Shown here piece by piece: positions 1-6,219 of a stretch of DNA of 10,904 nt. The stretch is from NCBI GenBank assembly GCA_021204605.1, contig JAJPZD010000047.1, positions 1-10,904 of the forward strand. The letters are read 5' to 3'. The number at the start of each line of letters is the position of its first letter. Positions within the stretch are counted from its first letter, which is position 1. A program made the position numbers and the translations under genes. This DNA comes from Prevotella sp. GTDB lineage: Bacteria > Bacteroidota > Bacteroidia > Bacteroidales > Bacteroidaceae. The notes below the pieces were generated by a model, which had not been told where the DNA came from, made no database searches, and worked only from the letters and a program-made list of their open reading frames with translations.

Positions 1-638
1 AAAAACTGATGGAATATTGGGCTGACACGTTGCAGGATGATTGCTATATGATTTCACACGACGGCTGGCGTGTTCTTTTGGATGAGAACAAGAAAAAGGC
101 CACATACAAGCAGATGTCATGTGACTTATTGCCTGTGCCGATTGTAGTCAACGAGTTTTTCAGTGAGGATGAGGAAAAGATTGACAATCTGCAAAAGAGG
201 CGAGATGAACTTATTGCTCAAATGGATGAGCTACTTGATGAAGCTGTTGAGAACATTCCTGAAGATGATATTGACGAGATAATTGCGGCAAAGAAAAAAG
301 TAAAGAAAAGTGATTATTACAAGGCTATAGAGAAAGAGAAAAAAACGAAAGACAAGGAACTGACTAATGCAATCAGTGAACTCACCGATAATGTTGTGGC
401 GAAGTACGTTGGTTTTACAGATTCTGAAATTCGTGAACTTGTAGTAAACAGAAAATGGCTGCAAAGCATAGTTGAGGGTATCCGCTCTGTTATGCGCAAT
501 GTCCGCCAGCAGTTGACAACCAACGTGCTTTCTCTCGCTGAACGATATGAGGACACTCTGCCAAAAATCAACAAGGAAATTGAGGAGTTGGAGAGTAAAG
601 TAAATGACCACTTGGCTGAAATGGGATTTGCGGTATGA
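1..638 (+). CDS. hsdM: Type I restriction-modification methyltransferase subunit M, C-terminal part (partial)
   Basis: This is the 3' end of an open frame entering from the left edge (codons in phase from base 3); about 211 residues are visible. The first residues, LMEYWADTLQDDCYMI followed by DGW, match the region just after the methyltransferase core of HsdM proteins. The rest is the usual C-terminal helical part: a charged, probably coiled stretch (KIDNLQKRRDELIAQMDELL, then Lys/Glu-rich), a segment reading IRELVVNRKWL, and a closing helix with LAERYEDTLP and HLAEMGF. HsdM uses S-adenosylmethionine to methylate adenine at the site chosen by HsdS. The SAM-binding and NPPY motifs lie off the window, so catalytic integrity cannot be judged. 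The stop codon overlaps the hsdS start (ATGA), implying translational coupling. No hsdR is visible; it would have to lie further left or elsewhere. Confidence 0.9.
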   Translation, partial: KLMEYWADTLQDDCYMISHDGWRVLLDENKKKATYKQMSCDLLPVPIVVNEFFSEDEEKIDNLQKRRDELIAQMDELLDEAVENIPEDDIDEIIAAKKKVKKSDYYKAIEKEKKTKDKELTNAISELTDNVVAKYVGFTDSEIRELVVNRKWLQSIVEGIRSVMRNVRQQLTTNVLSLAERYEDTLPKINKEIEELESKVNDHLAEMGFAV

Positions 639-2011
639 TTGAAATTGGGTTTAAACATACAGAATTGGGGCAAATACCTGAAGATTGGGTGTTTTGTCAT
701 TTTGAAGATGTTCTTCAAACTTTTTCTGCTGGAGCAACGCCTTATAGAGGTATTCCATCAAATTTTCAAGGAACTATAAAATGGATATCAAGTGGTGAAC
801 TTAATTATTGCCGTATATACGATACAATAGAACACATATCAAGAGAGGCACAAATAAACACACATTTAAAAATACATAAACCAGGTACTTTTTTAATGGC
901 TATAACAGGATTAGAAGCCGAAGGCACAAGAGGAAAATGTGCTTTTGTAGGTGCAGAATCAACTACTAATCAGTCTTGCTTAGCTATTAATTCTACAGAT
1001 AAAATGACAGTAGAATATCTATATTGGTTTTATAGAAAATTTAGTGAAATATTAGCATTTAAATATTGTCAAGGTACGAAACAACAAAGTTATACTGCCG
1101 ATATAGTAAAGAAATTGCCAATTTATTTACCTCCAACTATTCGAGAGCAAGAGCGGATTGCGGAAGTGTTAAGCGATGTGGATGCATTGATTTCTTCTTT
1201 TGATAAATTGATTGCAAAGAAACAAGCTATCAAGCAAGGTGCTATGCAACTACTTCTCACAGGAAAGAAACGATTAAAAGGTTTCAATGAGCCGTGGGTG
1301 GAAAAAAGCATGGGGAATATAGGTTCATGTTATAATGGGTTATCAGGAAAGACTAAATCAGATTTTGAAGGAGGCAACTGTTATTATATTACATTTCTAA
1401 ATATATTAAATAACGCTGTTTTAAATCCTAAAATTTTTGAGAAAGTAAATGTAGAAGTATCAGAAAAGCAGAATAAGGTATTAAAAAATGATTTGTTTTT
1501 TAATACTTCATCAGAAACTCCAGAAGAAGTTGGAATATGTTCTGTGCTTCTTTCTGATGTTCAAGATTTATATTTGAATAGTTTCTGTTTTGGTTTCAGA
1601 GTTTCTGATGTAAATGTATATCCTTTGTTTTTGACTTATTTTTTTAGAAGCAAAATGGGACGTGATATGATGTCTTTATTGGCACAAGGTGTAACAAGAT
1701 ATAATATTTCAAAATCTGCATTTCTTATAAGTAAAATATTTCTTCCACCCACGTTTTCCGAGCAGCGAGCGGTAGCCACGATTCTAACAGATATGGATAA
1801 CGAGATTGAGGCGTTGCAGAGGAAGAAAGCGAAATATGAGGTGTTGAAGTGCGGGATGATGCAACAGCTTTTGACTGGTCGTATTCGGTTGTTGGTCAAT
1901 GAAGAGGGCAATGTTCAGAGTTCAACGACTAATACTCCCAATATCCCATTACAGCCTAATAATTATCCTCAAAAGCAAGAGGATAATTCCCCCAAAATGG
2001 TTGCAGATTAG
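635..2011 (+). CDS. hsdS: Type I restriction-modification specificity subunit S
   Basis: Complete 458-residue HsdS, the DNA-recognition subunit of a type I system. Architecture: an N-terminal lead (HTELGQIPEDW, 8-18), target recognition domain 1 (about 19-160, with IKWISSGELN at 48-57 and TNQS at 111-114), a spacer helix (about 164-215, with REQERIAEVLSDVDALI and QLLLTGKKRL), target recognition domain 2 (about 221-365, with QGVTRYNIS at 351-359), and a second spacer helix (about 371-420, with SEQRAVATILTDMDNEI and QLLTGRIRL). The two spacers are recognisable repeats of one another, the normal two-half HsdS design, so a bipartite target is expected. Length is within the family range. A polar Asn/Pro/Gln/Ser-rich tail (about 421-458) follows the last helix and is not an obvious part of the fold. 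The start overlaps the hsdM stop by four bases. The bases coding both recognition domains are visibly more AT-rich than those coding the spacers. Confidence 0.95.
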   Translation: MIEIGFKHTELGQIPEDWVFCHFEDVLQTFSAGATPYRGIPSNFQGTIKWISSGELNYCRIYDTIEHISREAQINTHLKIHKPGTFLMAITGLEAEGTRGKCAFVGAESTTNQSCLAINSTDKMTVEYLYWFYRKFSEILAFKYCQGTKQQSYTADIVKKLPIYLPPTIREQERIAEVLSDVDALISSFDKLIAKKQAIKQGAMQLLLTGKKRLKGFNEPWVEKSMGNIGSCYNGLSGKTKSDFEGGNCYYITFLNILNNAVLNPKIFEKVNVEVSEKQNKVLKNDLFFNTSSETPEEVGICSVLLSDVQDLYLNSFCFGFRVSDVNVYPLFLTYFFRSKMGRDMMSLLAQGVTRYNISKSAFLISKIFLPPTFSEQRAVATILTDMDNEIEALQRKKAKYEVLKCGMMQQLLTGRIRLLVNEEGNVQSSTTNTPNIPLQPNNYPQKQEDNSPKMVAD

Positions 2012-2036
2012 CAAAATCTGTAACCATATTCTTTTT
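1997..2036 (+). terminator. Intrinsic terminator overlapping the hsdS stop codon
   Basis: ATGGTTGCAGATT (1997-2009) can pair with AATCTGTAACCAT (2015-2027), giving a 13-pair stem with one G-U pair and a five-base loop. A T-rich run ending in CTTTTT (to 2036) follows. The TAG stop of hsdS (2009-2011) lies at the top of the stem, so the last codons of hsdS form the 5' arm. This should end the hsdM-hsdS transcript before the repeat block. The stem is AT-rich and the T-run starts a few bases after it, so efficiency is uncertain. Confidence 0.6.
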
Positions 2037-2092
2037 GATGTTGGTTTTTATTTTTGATGTACGGTTTTTGCTTAGGGGTGTTTCATCTTGTT

Positions 2093-2128
2093 CCCTTTTT
2101 GATAGTCCCTTTTTGATAGTCCCTTTTT
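2093..2128. repeat. Tandem 14-base repeat CCCTTTTTGATAGT
   Basis: CCCTTTTTGATAGT is repeated twice head to tail (2093-2106 and 2107-2120), followed by a partial third CCCTTTTT (2121-2128). It has the same 14-base period and the same TTTTTGAT half as the neighbouring GTACGG-type repeats but a different second half (AGTCCC). It therefore looks like a diverged or separately amplified member of the same family. Confidence 0.85.
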
Positions 2129-2240
2129 GGTAATTTTAATAGCTATAATCTTATAAAGTTTTCTTGAAAAGCCTATTTATAATGGACTTTCCTTGTGTGT
2201 CCTTTTAAAAAGTTTTTGATGTACGGTTTTTGATGTACGG

Positions 2241-2462
2241 TTTTTCTTGTTAGTTATTATAAAGTTTTCTTAAAGCGCCTATTTATAAAGGATTTCCAGA
2301 TATTTGCTCTTAAAAAGTTTTTGATGTACGGTTTTTGCTTTTGATGTACGGTTTTTCTTGTTAGTTATTATAAAGTTTTCTTAAAGCGCCTATTTATAAA
2401 GGATTTCCAGATATTTGCTCTTAAAAAGTTTTTGATGTACGGTTTTTGCTTTTGATGTACGG
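2241..2462. repeat. Perfect 111-base tandem duplication
   Basis: Bases 2241-2351 and 2352-2462 appear identical on reading. Each unit starts TTTTTCTTGTTAGTT, contains CTTAAAGCGCC and GGATTTCCAGATATTTGC, and ends with two copies of TTTTGATGTACGG separated by TTTTTGC. A diverged third copy precedes them at about 2151-2240: TTATAAAGTTTTCTT and CCTATTTATAA are kept, the middle differs, and its two 13-mers are 14 bases apart instead of 20. The identity of the last two units points to a recent duplication by unequal exchange or slippage. The count could differ between strains or be miscounted in short-read assemblies. Confidence 0.92.
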
Positions 2463-2481
2463 TTTTTGATTGGGGTATCTT

Positions 2482-4047
2482 TTACCTCTTTTTATCTTGT
2501 ATCCTTTTTACTGTCATATATTTCTGGTTTTTACTCTTTTGATTGTAATCAGTCATAGTAAGATCACCACTTGTTGTTAATGGATTCAAATAACTAATGA
2601 ATAGATTTCCTCGATGTTTCAACTTCAAAAATTCCATGATTTCAACCAAAGACTTTGGCTCGACACAAAAGTCTAAAATCTTTTGCATCCTATCCTTTTT
2701 CTTTTCTTCACGGCTTAAATGCTTTTTGCTGTTTTGTTGTTGTTCCTGATGTTGTTGCTGGTCAGTTGCTTTGATATTGGCCTTTTCTCCGATTTTCATT
2801 GTCAATACGACATAATCGGGGGCGGTTGTCTCCTCCACGACAGGGTCAGTCCAGCCTAAGTAACGCCAGCCGTTGACGATTTTGTCAACGCCGCTACCAG
2901 CCTTCTCTGCACGACCGAGAAGCATGAACATCTTTTGCAAATTGGGATTTCGGCAGATGCTCTTGCCGCCCTCATAATACTGGCGTTTAGATACAAGCAA
3001 TGTTCCTGGATTTTTGAATACCATTGCCTTATCAGTCATTTCTATGGAGATATTTCCAAGTGCATATAGCTGTTGGTGAATAATGCAATTTATGAGAGCC
3101 TCCCTCACGGCATCATGAGCAGGAGTTTCCTCCTGGCGTACACCGTTTCTTATAATGAACGGGCGTGGCAGCACCTGTATCAGGCGGTTATAAACTTTTA
3201 CATAAAACTGGTAGAGGTTCGCCTCCCATAAACCATCTGGATAGATGCGGTGAGTCCACCTTACATCTGGATTGTTGGTGGCAATCCGTTCTTTGTAGTC
3301 AACGAAGAAATTCGGGTCACCAGAGATATTGGTTATGCTGTCGTACTTGCCGAACATCAGCAGTCCTGCCAACGTGATACCTTCTCTTCCTGTCTCATAT
3401 TCAACGGCGTATGCACCAATCTTTTTCATGAACTCAATATCATCAAGACCTACCCAAGGGTGGAGAGGTTGCAGACTGGCAAACGTCTGACGGAACTGGC
3501 GCAATGTCTCGTTGTCGATGTCGCGCTCGATATTGAAGCCTACAAGTATGCGGTAGTCTTGCGATTTCCTGTCGTGGTCGGCATCAGCAAACATGTGCCT
3601 TACTTCCTCGTTTGTACACATGTAATCACCCTCATGGTTTCTTCTGTAAGTGTTGCCGAAAGGAATGTTGTTTAAATACACTGGGCGTTGGTCGTAATTG
3701 GCACGTGGAACATTGCATATCAGGATATATGCGCCATCAACCTCTTCCTCAATCACATCATTTTCCTGTAGCAGACAGACGCTCACTTTCCCCTTGTTGT
3801 GGGCTGTATCCCAGAAATTTTTCTTATAGCGGTCAACGATTTCCTTTGTCAGTCCTTCGAGCTGGAATTTGCCCTTGTATTCATGTATTCCGAGAATGAT
3901 TGTTCCGCCATCGGTGTTTGCGAAAGCAGAATAACTCTCCCACAGGCTGGCTGGCAAGCCGCCACGTGCGGATTTGAACTCAAGTTTGTAGGATTCTCCC
4001 TGCTTGAGCAAGGACTTGATTTTCAAATTTAAATCTTTCTCGGTCAT
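2482..4047 (-). CDS. AlbA_2 (Schlafen-type) domain, ATP-binding and winged-helix protein
   Basis: A 521-residue protein of the family annotated as predicted transcriptional regulator or ATP-binding protein (COG2865-like). It has an N-terminal AlbA_2 domain (about 12-150) with GESYKLEFK at 17-25, SAFANTDGG at 40-48 and ILGIHE at 51-56. A C-terminal ATPase-like domain (about 305-420) follows, with an N-box REALINCIIH at 315-324, NPGTL at 346-350 and a glycine box EKAGSGVDKI at 381-390. After a low-complexity Gln/Lys linker (about 425-453) comes a small winged-helix-like end (about 454-515). Such genes are frequently found within or beside type I restriction loci, where their role is not settled. 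Nucleic-acid binding with ATP-dependent regulation is the usual guess. It is convergent to hsdS and has its own promoter, so it is not part of the hsd transcript. No Schlafen-type nuclease residues can be assigned by eye. Confidence 0.88.
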   Translation of the reverse strand: MTEKDLNLKIKSLLKQGESYKLEFKSARGGLPASLWESYSAFANTDGGTIILGIHEYKGKFQLEGLTKEIVDRYKKNFWDTAHNKGKVSVCLLQENDVIEEEVDGAYILICNVPRANYDQRPVYLNNIPFGNTYRRNHEGDYMCTNEEVRHMFADADHDRKSQDYRILVGFNIERDIDNETLRQFRQTFASLQPLHPWVGLDDIEFMKKIGAYAVEYETGREGITLAGLLMFGKYDSITNISGDPNFFVDYKERIATNNPDVRWTHRIYPDGLWEANLYQFYVKVYNRLIQVLPRPFIIRNGVRQEETPAHDAVREALINCIIHQQLYALGNISIEMTDKAMVFKNPGTLLVSKRQYYEGGKSICRNPNLQKMFMLLGRAEKAGSGVDKIVNGWRYLGWTDPVVEETTAPDYVVLTMKIGEKANIKATDQQQHQEQQQNSKKHLSREEKKKDRMQKILDFCVEPKSLVEIMEFLKLKHRGNLFISYLNPLTTSGDLTMTDYNQKSKNQKYMTVKRIQDKKR

Positions 4048-4076
4048 TTATCTATGAGCAAAAGTCTTGTTTTACG

Positions 4077-4108
4077 CAAAGTTAATTATAATTTGTCACG
4101 TGTACAAA
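4077..4108 (-). promoter_or_regulatory. Bacteroidota-type promoter of the AlbA_2 gene
   Basis: On the minus strand, TTTG (4108-4105) is followed after 20 bases by TAACTTTG (4084-4077), an exact match to the Bacteroidota TAnnTTTG -7 element at normal spacing from the -33 element. Transcription would start near 4071, leaving a leader of roughly 25 bases before the ATG at 4047. Confidence 0.65.
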
Positions 4109-4231
4109 TCAAATATTAAAATATGCTAATTATTTATGTTTTTTTATCCTTACGGAGGGGCAACCGCAACATTACGAAAATGTTAAAAAATGAAGCAATA
4201 GAAAATTTTTCTTTGAAAAAGCAAGAAAAAC

Positions 4232-4262
4232 TTTTCAGATTGGGCATAAATAAGTACCTTTG
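4232..4262 (+). promoter_or_regulatory. Bacteroidota-type promoter of rpsO
   Basis: TACCTTTG (4255-4262) fits the TAnnTTTG -7 element exactly. Nineteen bases upstream is TTTT (4232-4235), a weak -33 element. Runs of A and T at 4185-4230 could act as an upstream activating element, as for strong ribosomal protein promoters. The expected leader is about 34 bases, AU-rich, with no Shine-Dalgarno sequence. It seems too short for a structured S15 autoregulatory leader. Confidence 0.65.
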
Positions 4263-4302
4263 CGGCGCGAAACGAAATATTATATTTTAACAACATCAAT
4301 TC

Positions 4303-4572
4303 ATGTATTTAGACCCAACTGAAAAAAAAGAGATCTTTGGCAAGTACGGGAAGTCCAACTCTGATACTGGTTCACCAGAGAGCCAGATTGCATTGTTCTC
4401 CTACCGTATTGCCCACATGACGGAGCATCTGAAAAAGAACCGTAAAGATCATACTACCGCACGTTCTTTGACGATATTGGTAGGAAAACGCCGTGCTCTG
4501 CTTAATTATCTGTACGACCGTGACATTGAGCGTTACCGCGCGATAATCAAGGCACTTGGTCTGCGCCGATAA
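4303..4572 (+). CDS. rpsO: 30S ribosomal protein S15
   Basis: At 89 residues this has the normal S15 length. Family landmarks are present in order: GKSNSDTGSPESQIA (16-30), an RI..MTEHLKKNRKDH helix-turn, then LTILVGKRRALLNYL (56-70) and the end YRAIIKALGLR. S15 binds the central domain of 16S rRNA early in 30S assembly. It stands alone here, with its own promoter and a hairpin terminator, convergent to folK. It marks the boundary between the accessory restriction region to its left and the core genes to its right. Confidence 0.98.
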   Translation: MYLDPTEKKEIFGKYGKSNSDTGSPESQIALFSYRIAHMTEHLKKNRKDHTTARSLTILVGKRRALLNYLYDRDIERYRAIIKALGLRR

Positions 4573-4601
4573 AGGCAGCACAGACAGCAAGCAAGCATTA
4601 T

Positions 4602-4640
4602 GAAGTCCTGAAAAGAGCGACCCTTTTCAGGGCTTCTGTT
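4602..4640 (+). terminator. Strong hairpin shared by convergent rpsO and folK
   Basis: GAAGTCCTGAAAAG (4602-4615) pairs with CTTTTCAGGGCTTC (4623-4636): a 14-pair stem with one G-U on the plus strand and a seven-base loop, followed by TGTTTT. It begins 29 bases after the rpsO stop. On the minus strand the same stem has one C-A mismatch and begins five bases after the folK stop, so it may end both transcripts. The T-run is short, and absent on the folK side. Confidence 0.75.
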
Positions 4641-4641
4641 T

Positions 4642-5049
4642 TCAGAAATCATTGCAAATCTCGCGGAGTGGTTTCATCACGAAGTCGCGCTCAAGCATGA
4701 GAGGGTGTGGGATTTTAAGGTCTGGCTCATCCACGTGCAGATCATCATAAAGCAGGATGTCGATGTCTATCACACGGTCGTGATACAGTCTGTTGACCGA
4801 CTTTTCCGTGCGCCCCATTATATGCTCAATGAGTTGGATGGCATCAAGGACCCGGTGTGGTGTCAGAGAGGTCTCAACGCCGACGCAGGCATTGACAAAC
4901 TCATTCTTGGAGAAGAAGCCCCAAGGGGCTGTATAATAAAAAGAGGAGCGTCTTACCACCGTGCCTATAAGCATATTGATAAGTTGCGTGGCACGCTCTA
5001 AGGCACGCTCGCGGTTGCCGATATTAGAGCCGAGAGAGAGGAAAAGCAT
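4642..5049 (-). CDS. folK: 6-hydroxymethyl-7,8-dihydropterin pyrophosphokinase
   Basis: A 135-residue HPPK, the folate pathway enzyme that transfers pyrophosphate from ATP to 6-hydroxymethyl-dihydropterin. Motifs: LGSNIGNR (6-13), APWG (41-44), FVNAC (51-55), MGR (78-80), then HDRVIDIDIL (90-99) with the magnesium-binding aspartates at 95 and 97 and Arg92, and IPHPLMLERDFV (113-124) with His115 and Arg121. The numbering of these residues coincides with that of E. coli HPPK as I recall it. It is shorter at the C-terminus than the E. coli enzyme (about 159 residues) but all core motifs are there. It is the last gene of the ftsX operon. The 48-base gap from queA holds a hairpin, and no separate promoter is visible. 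Confidence 0.96.
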   Translation of the reverse strand: MLFLSLGSNIGNRERALERATQLINMLIGTVVRRSSFYYTAPWGFFSKNEFVNACVGVETSLTPHRVLDAIQLIEHIMGRTEKSVNRLYHDRVIDIDILLYDDLHVDEPDLKIPHPLMLERDFVMKPLREICNDF

Positions 5050-5065
5050 TGTTTTGAGATAAAGG

Positions 5066-5097
5066 ACAGTCAGGAAGTGCGTGCACTTCCTGGCTGT
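5066..5097 (-). other. Hairpin between queA and folK
   Basis: An inverted repeat with arms 5066-5080 and 5083-5097, core CAGGAAGTGC / GCACTTCCTG, and one interior mismatch on the minus strand. It starts directly after the queA stop codon (5098-5100). In transcript sense it is followed by CCTTTATC rather than a clear U-run. It may be a partial terminator, an RNA-processing or stability element reducing folK expression, or an antisense-strand structure. Confidence 0.6.
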
Positions 5098-6216
5098 TCA
5101 GTCGTTTATGATAAGCATTGCATCCCCGTAGCAGCCAAAGCGGTAGCCGTTGGTGATAGCCATGTCGTAAGCCTCCATGATAAGGTCGTAGCCGCCGAAA
5201 GCCGTTGCCGCCATCACCAATGGCGACATAGGATGATAAAAATTGGCTATCAAGGAATCAGATATGCCAAAATCGTAGGGAGGGAAGATAAACTTGTTGG
5301 TCCAGCCCTCATACTCTTTGAGCAGTTTGTCGGTGCCGACCGCCGTTTCTGTGGCTTTCAGCACGCTCGTGCCGATGGCACAGATATGATGTCCGGAGAG
5401 TTTCGCATTGTTCACCACCTTGCAAGCCTCGCCATTGATGAGCATCTGCTCCGAGTCCATCTTGTGCTTGGTAAGATCCTCCACCTCAATATCGTGGAAA
5501 TTGCCAAGAGCGCAGTGGAGTGTGATGAAAGCAAAGTCGATACCCTTTATCTCCAGCCTTTTGAGAAGCTCACGACTGAAATGCAGTCCTGCTGAAGGTG
5601 CGGTGACAGCCCCCTCGTTCTTTGCGAAGATACACTGGAAGTCCTCCAAGTCCTGCTTAGTGGCTTTTCTGTGGTCCACGATATAGCGAGGCAGTGGAGC
5701 CTCCCCAAGAGCATACAGGTCGCTTTTGAACTCCTCGTGTGAGCAGTCGTAAAGGAAGCGCAGTGTCCTGCCACGGCTTGTGGTGTTGTCGATGACCTCC
5801 GCCACCATAGTGCCGTTGCTGTCGAAAAACAGTTTGTTGCCAATCCTTATTTTGCGTGCCGGTTCGACGAGCACGTCCCATAGGCGCATCTCCTTGTTCA
5901 GCTCACGTAAAAGGAACACCTCTATCTTAGCGTCGGTTTTCTCTTTAGTGCCATACAGACGTGCAGGGAACACTTTCGTGTCGTTGAAAATAAAAGTATC
6001 GCCCTCGTCAAAGTAGTCGAGAATGTTGCGGAAATCAAGGAACACAGGATTTCCGTCCTTGTCCTTCAAAGGCTCGCCCTTCACATCTTCCTTATACATC
6101 TGTATTTTTTGTGAAGCCTTGTGTATCACCATAAGGCGGCACTCGTCACGATGATAAGTAGGATGTAGGGCAACCAACTCTTCTGGAAGTTTAAACTTAA
6201 ATTGTGAGAGTTTCAT
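5098..6216 (-). CDS. queA: S-adenosylmethionine:tRNA ribosyltransferase-isomerase (queuosine synthesis)
   Basis: A 372-residue QueA, which transfers and isomerises the ribosyl group of SAM onto 7-aminomethyl-deazaguanine at the wobble base of GUN-anticodon tRNAs, giving epoxyqueuosine. Landmarks: FNDTKVFPARL (77-87), a well-conserved central block about 97-165, EGAVTAPSAGLHF (201-213), HKMDSEQM (251-258), EYEGWTNKFIFPPYDF (301-316) and GGYDLIMEAY then YRFGCYGDAML (341-368). A lysine/aspartate-rich insertion (about 42-60, EDVKGEPLKDKDGNP) makes it slightly longer than usual. Several positions differ from the consensus I remember: LHCALGNF (233-240) for LHVGLGTF, GTSVLKATET (282-291) for GTTxxRxLES, and NFYHPMSPLVM (325-335) for NFHxPxSTLLM. 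The frame is intact. It sits three bases after truB, so co-transcription is very likely. Confidence 0.95.
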   Translation of the reverse strand: MKLSQFKFKLPEELVALHPTYHRDECRLMVIHKASQKIQMYKEDVKGEPLKDKDGNPVFLDFRNILDYFDEGDTFIFNDTKVFPARLYGTKEKTDAKIEVFLLRELNKEMRLWDVLVEPARKIRIGNKLFFDSNGTMVAEVIDNTTSRGRTLRFLYDCSHEEFKSDLYALGEAPLPRYIVDHRKATKQDLEDFQCIFAKNEGAVTAPSAGLHFSRELLKRLEIKGIDFAFITLHCALGNFHDIEVEDLTKHKMDSEQMLINGEACKVVNNAKLSGHHICAIGTSVLKATETAVGTDKLLKEYEGWTNKFIFPPYDFGISDSLIANFYHPMSPLVMAATAFGGYDLIMEAYDMAITNGYRFGCYGDAMLIIND

Positions 6217-6219
6217 ATC

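Larger units (their letters stand above)
2032..2470. repeat. T-rich short-repeat array between convergent genes (unit TTTTGATGTACGG)
   Basis: This fills nearly all of the 470-base gene-free gap between hsdS and the convergent AlbA_2 gene. The 13-mer TTTTGATGTACGG occurs exactly seven times, starting at 2052, 2214, 2228, 2319, 2339, 2430 and 2450. Each copy is followed by TTTTT, and five of the seven also have a fifth T in front. A variant TTTTTGATGTTGG starts at 2032. The core TTTTGAT occurs eleven times in all, including copies followed by AGTCCC (2097, 2111) and by TGGGG (2464). Copies come in close pairs 14 or 20 bases apart. Read on the minus strand the unit is CCGTACATCAAAA. I recognise no named repeat family, and no gene or structural RNA is evident. 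The block lies downstream of both neighbouring genes. Confidence 0.9.
4048..4302. other. Divergent intergenic region, AlbA_2 gene to rpsO
   Basis: A 255-base AT-rich gap containing the two divergent promoters described separately. Its middle (about 4110-4230) holds a short GC-richer patch (ACGGAGGGGCAACCGCAAC, 4152-4170) and A/T runs able to form weak hairpins. I see no gene, tRNA or convincing structured RNA in it. It probably marks the edge between the accessory restriction region and the core chromosome; no direct repeats or integrase site were found there. Confidence 0.6.

Noticed and set aside
635..2011. Phase-variable hsdS through inversion or homopolymer slippage
   Set aside because: Only one hsdS is present, with no second partial copy, recombinase or inverted repeats in the window. 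T-runs inside the gene are at most about seven bases.
2213..2245. Overlapping mini-ORFs ATG-TAC-GGT-TTT-TGA (MYGF) created by the 14-mers, with TGATG stop-start overlaps
   Set aside because: This is a simple consequence of the repeat sequence. The ORFs are four codons long, have no ribosome binding site and lie behind the hsdS terminator.
2032..2470. Repeat block as a CRISPR array
   Set aside because: Units are 13-14 bases, often directly adjacent, and the 111-base units repeat their whole content, so there are no unique spacers. No cas gene is present.
4263..4302. S15-binding autoregulatory leader before rpsO
   Set aside because: The leader from the predicted start is only about 34 AU-rich bases, with no stem or pseudoknot visible.
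5077..5595. Plus-strand open frame (172 codons) opposite queA
   Set aside because: No family resemblance. It is antisense to conserved QueA motifs and has no promoter.
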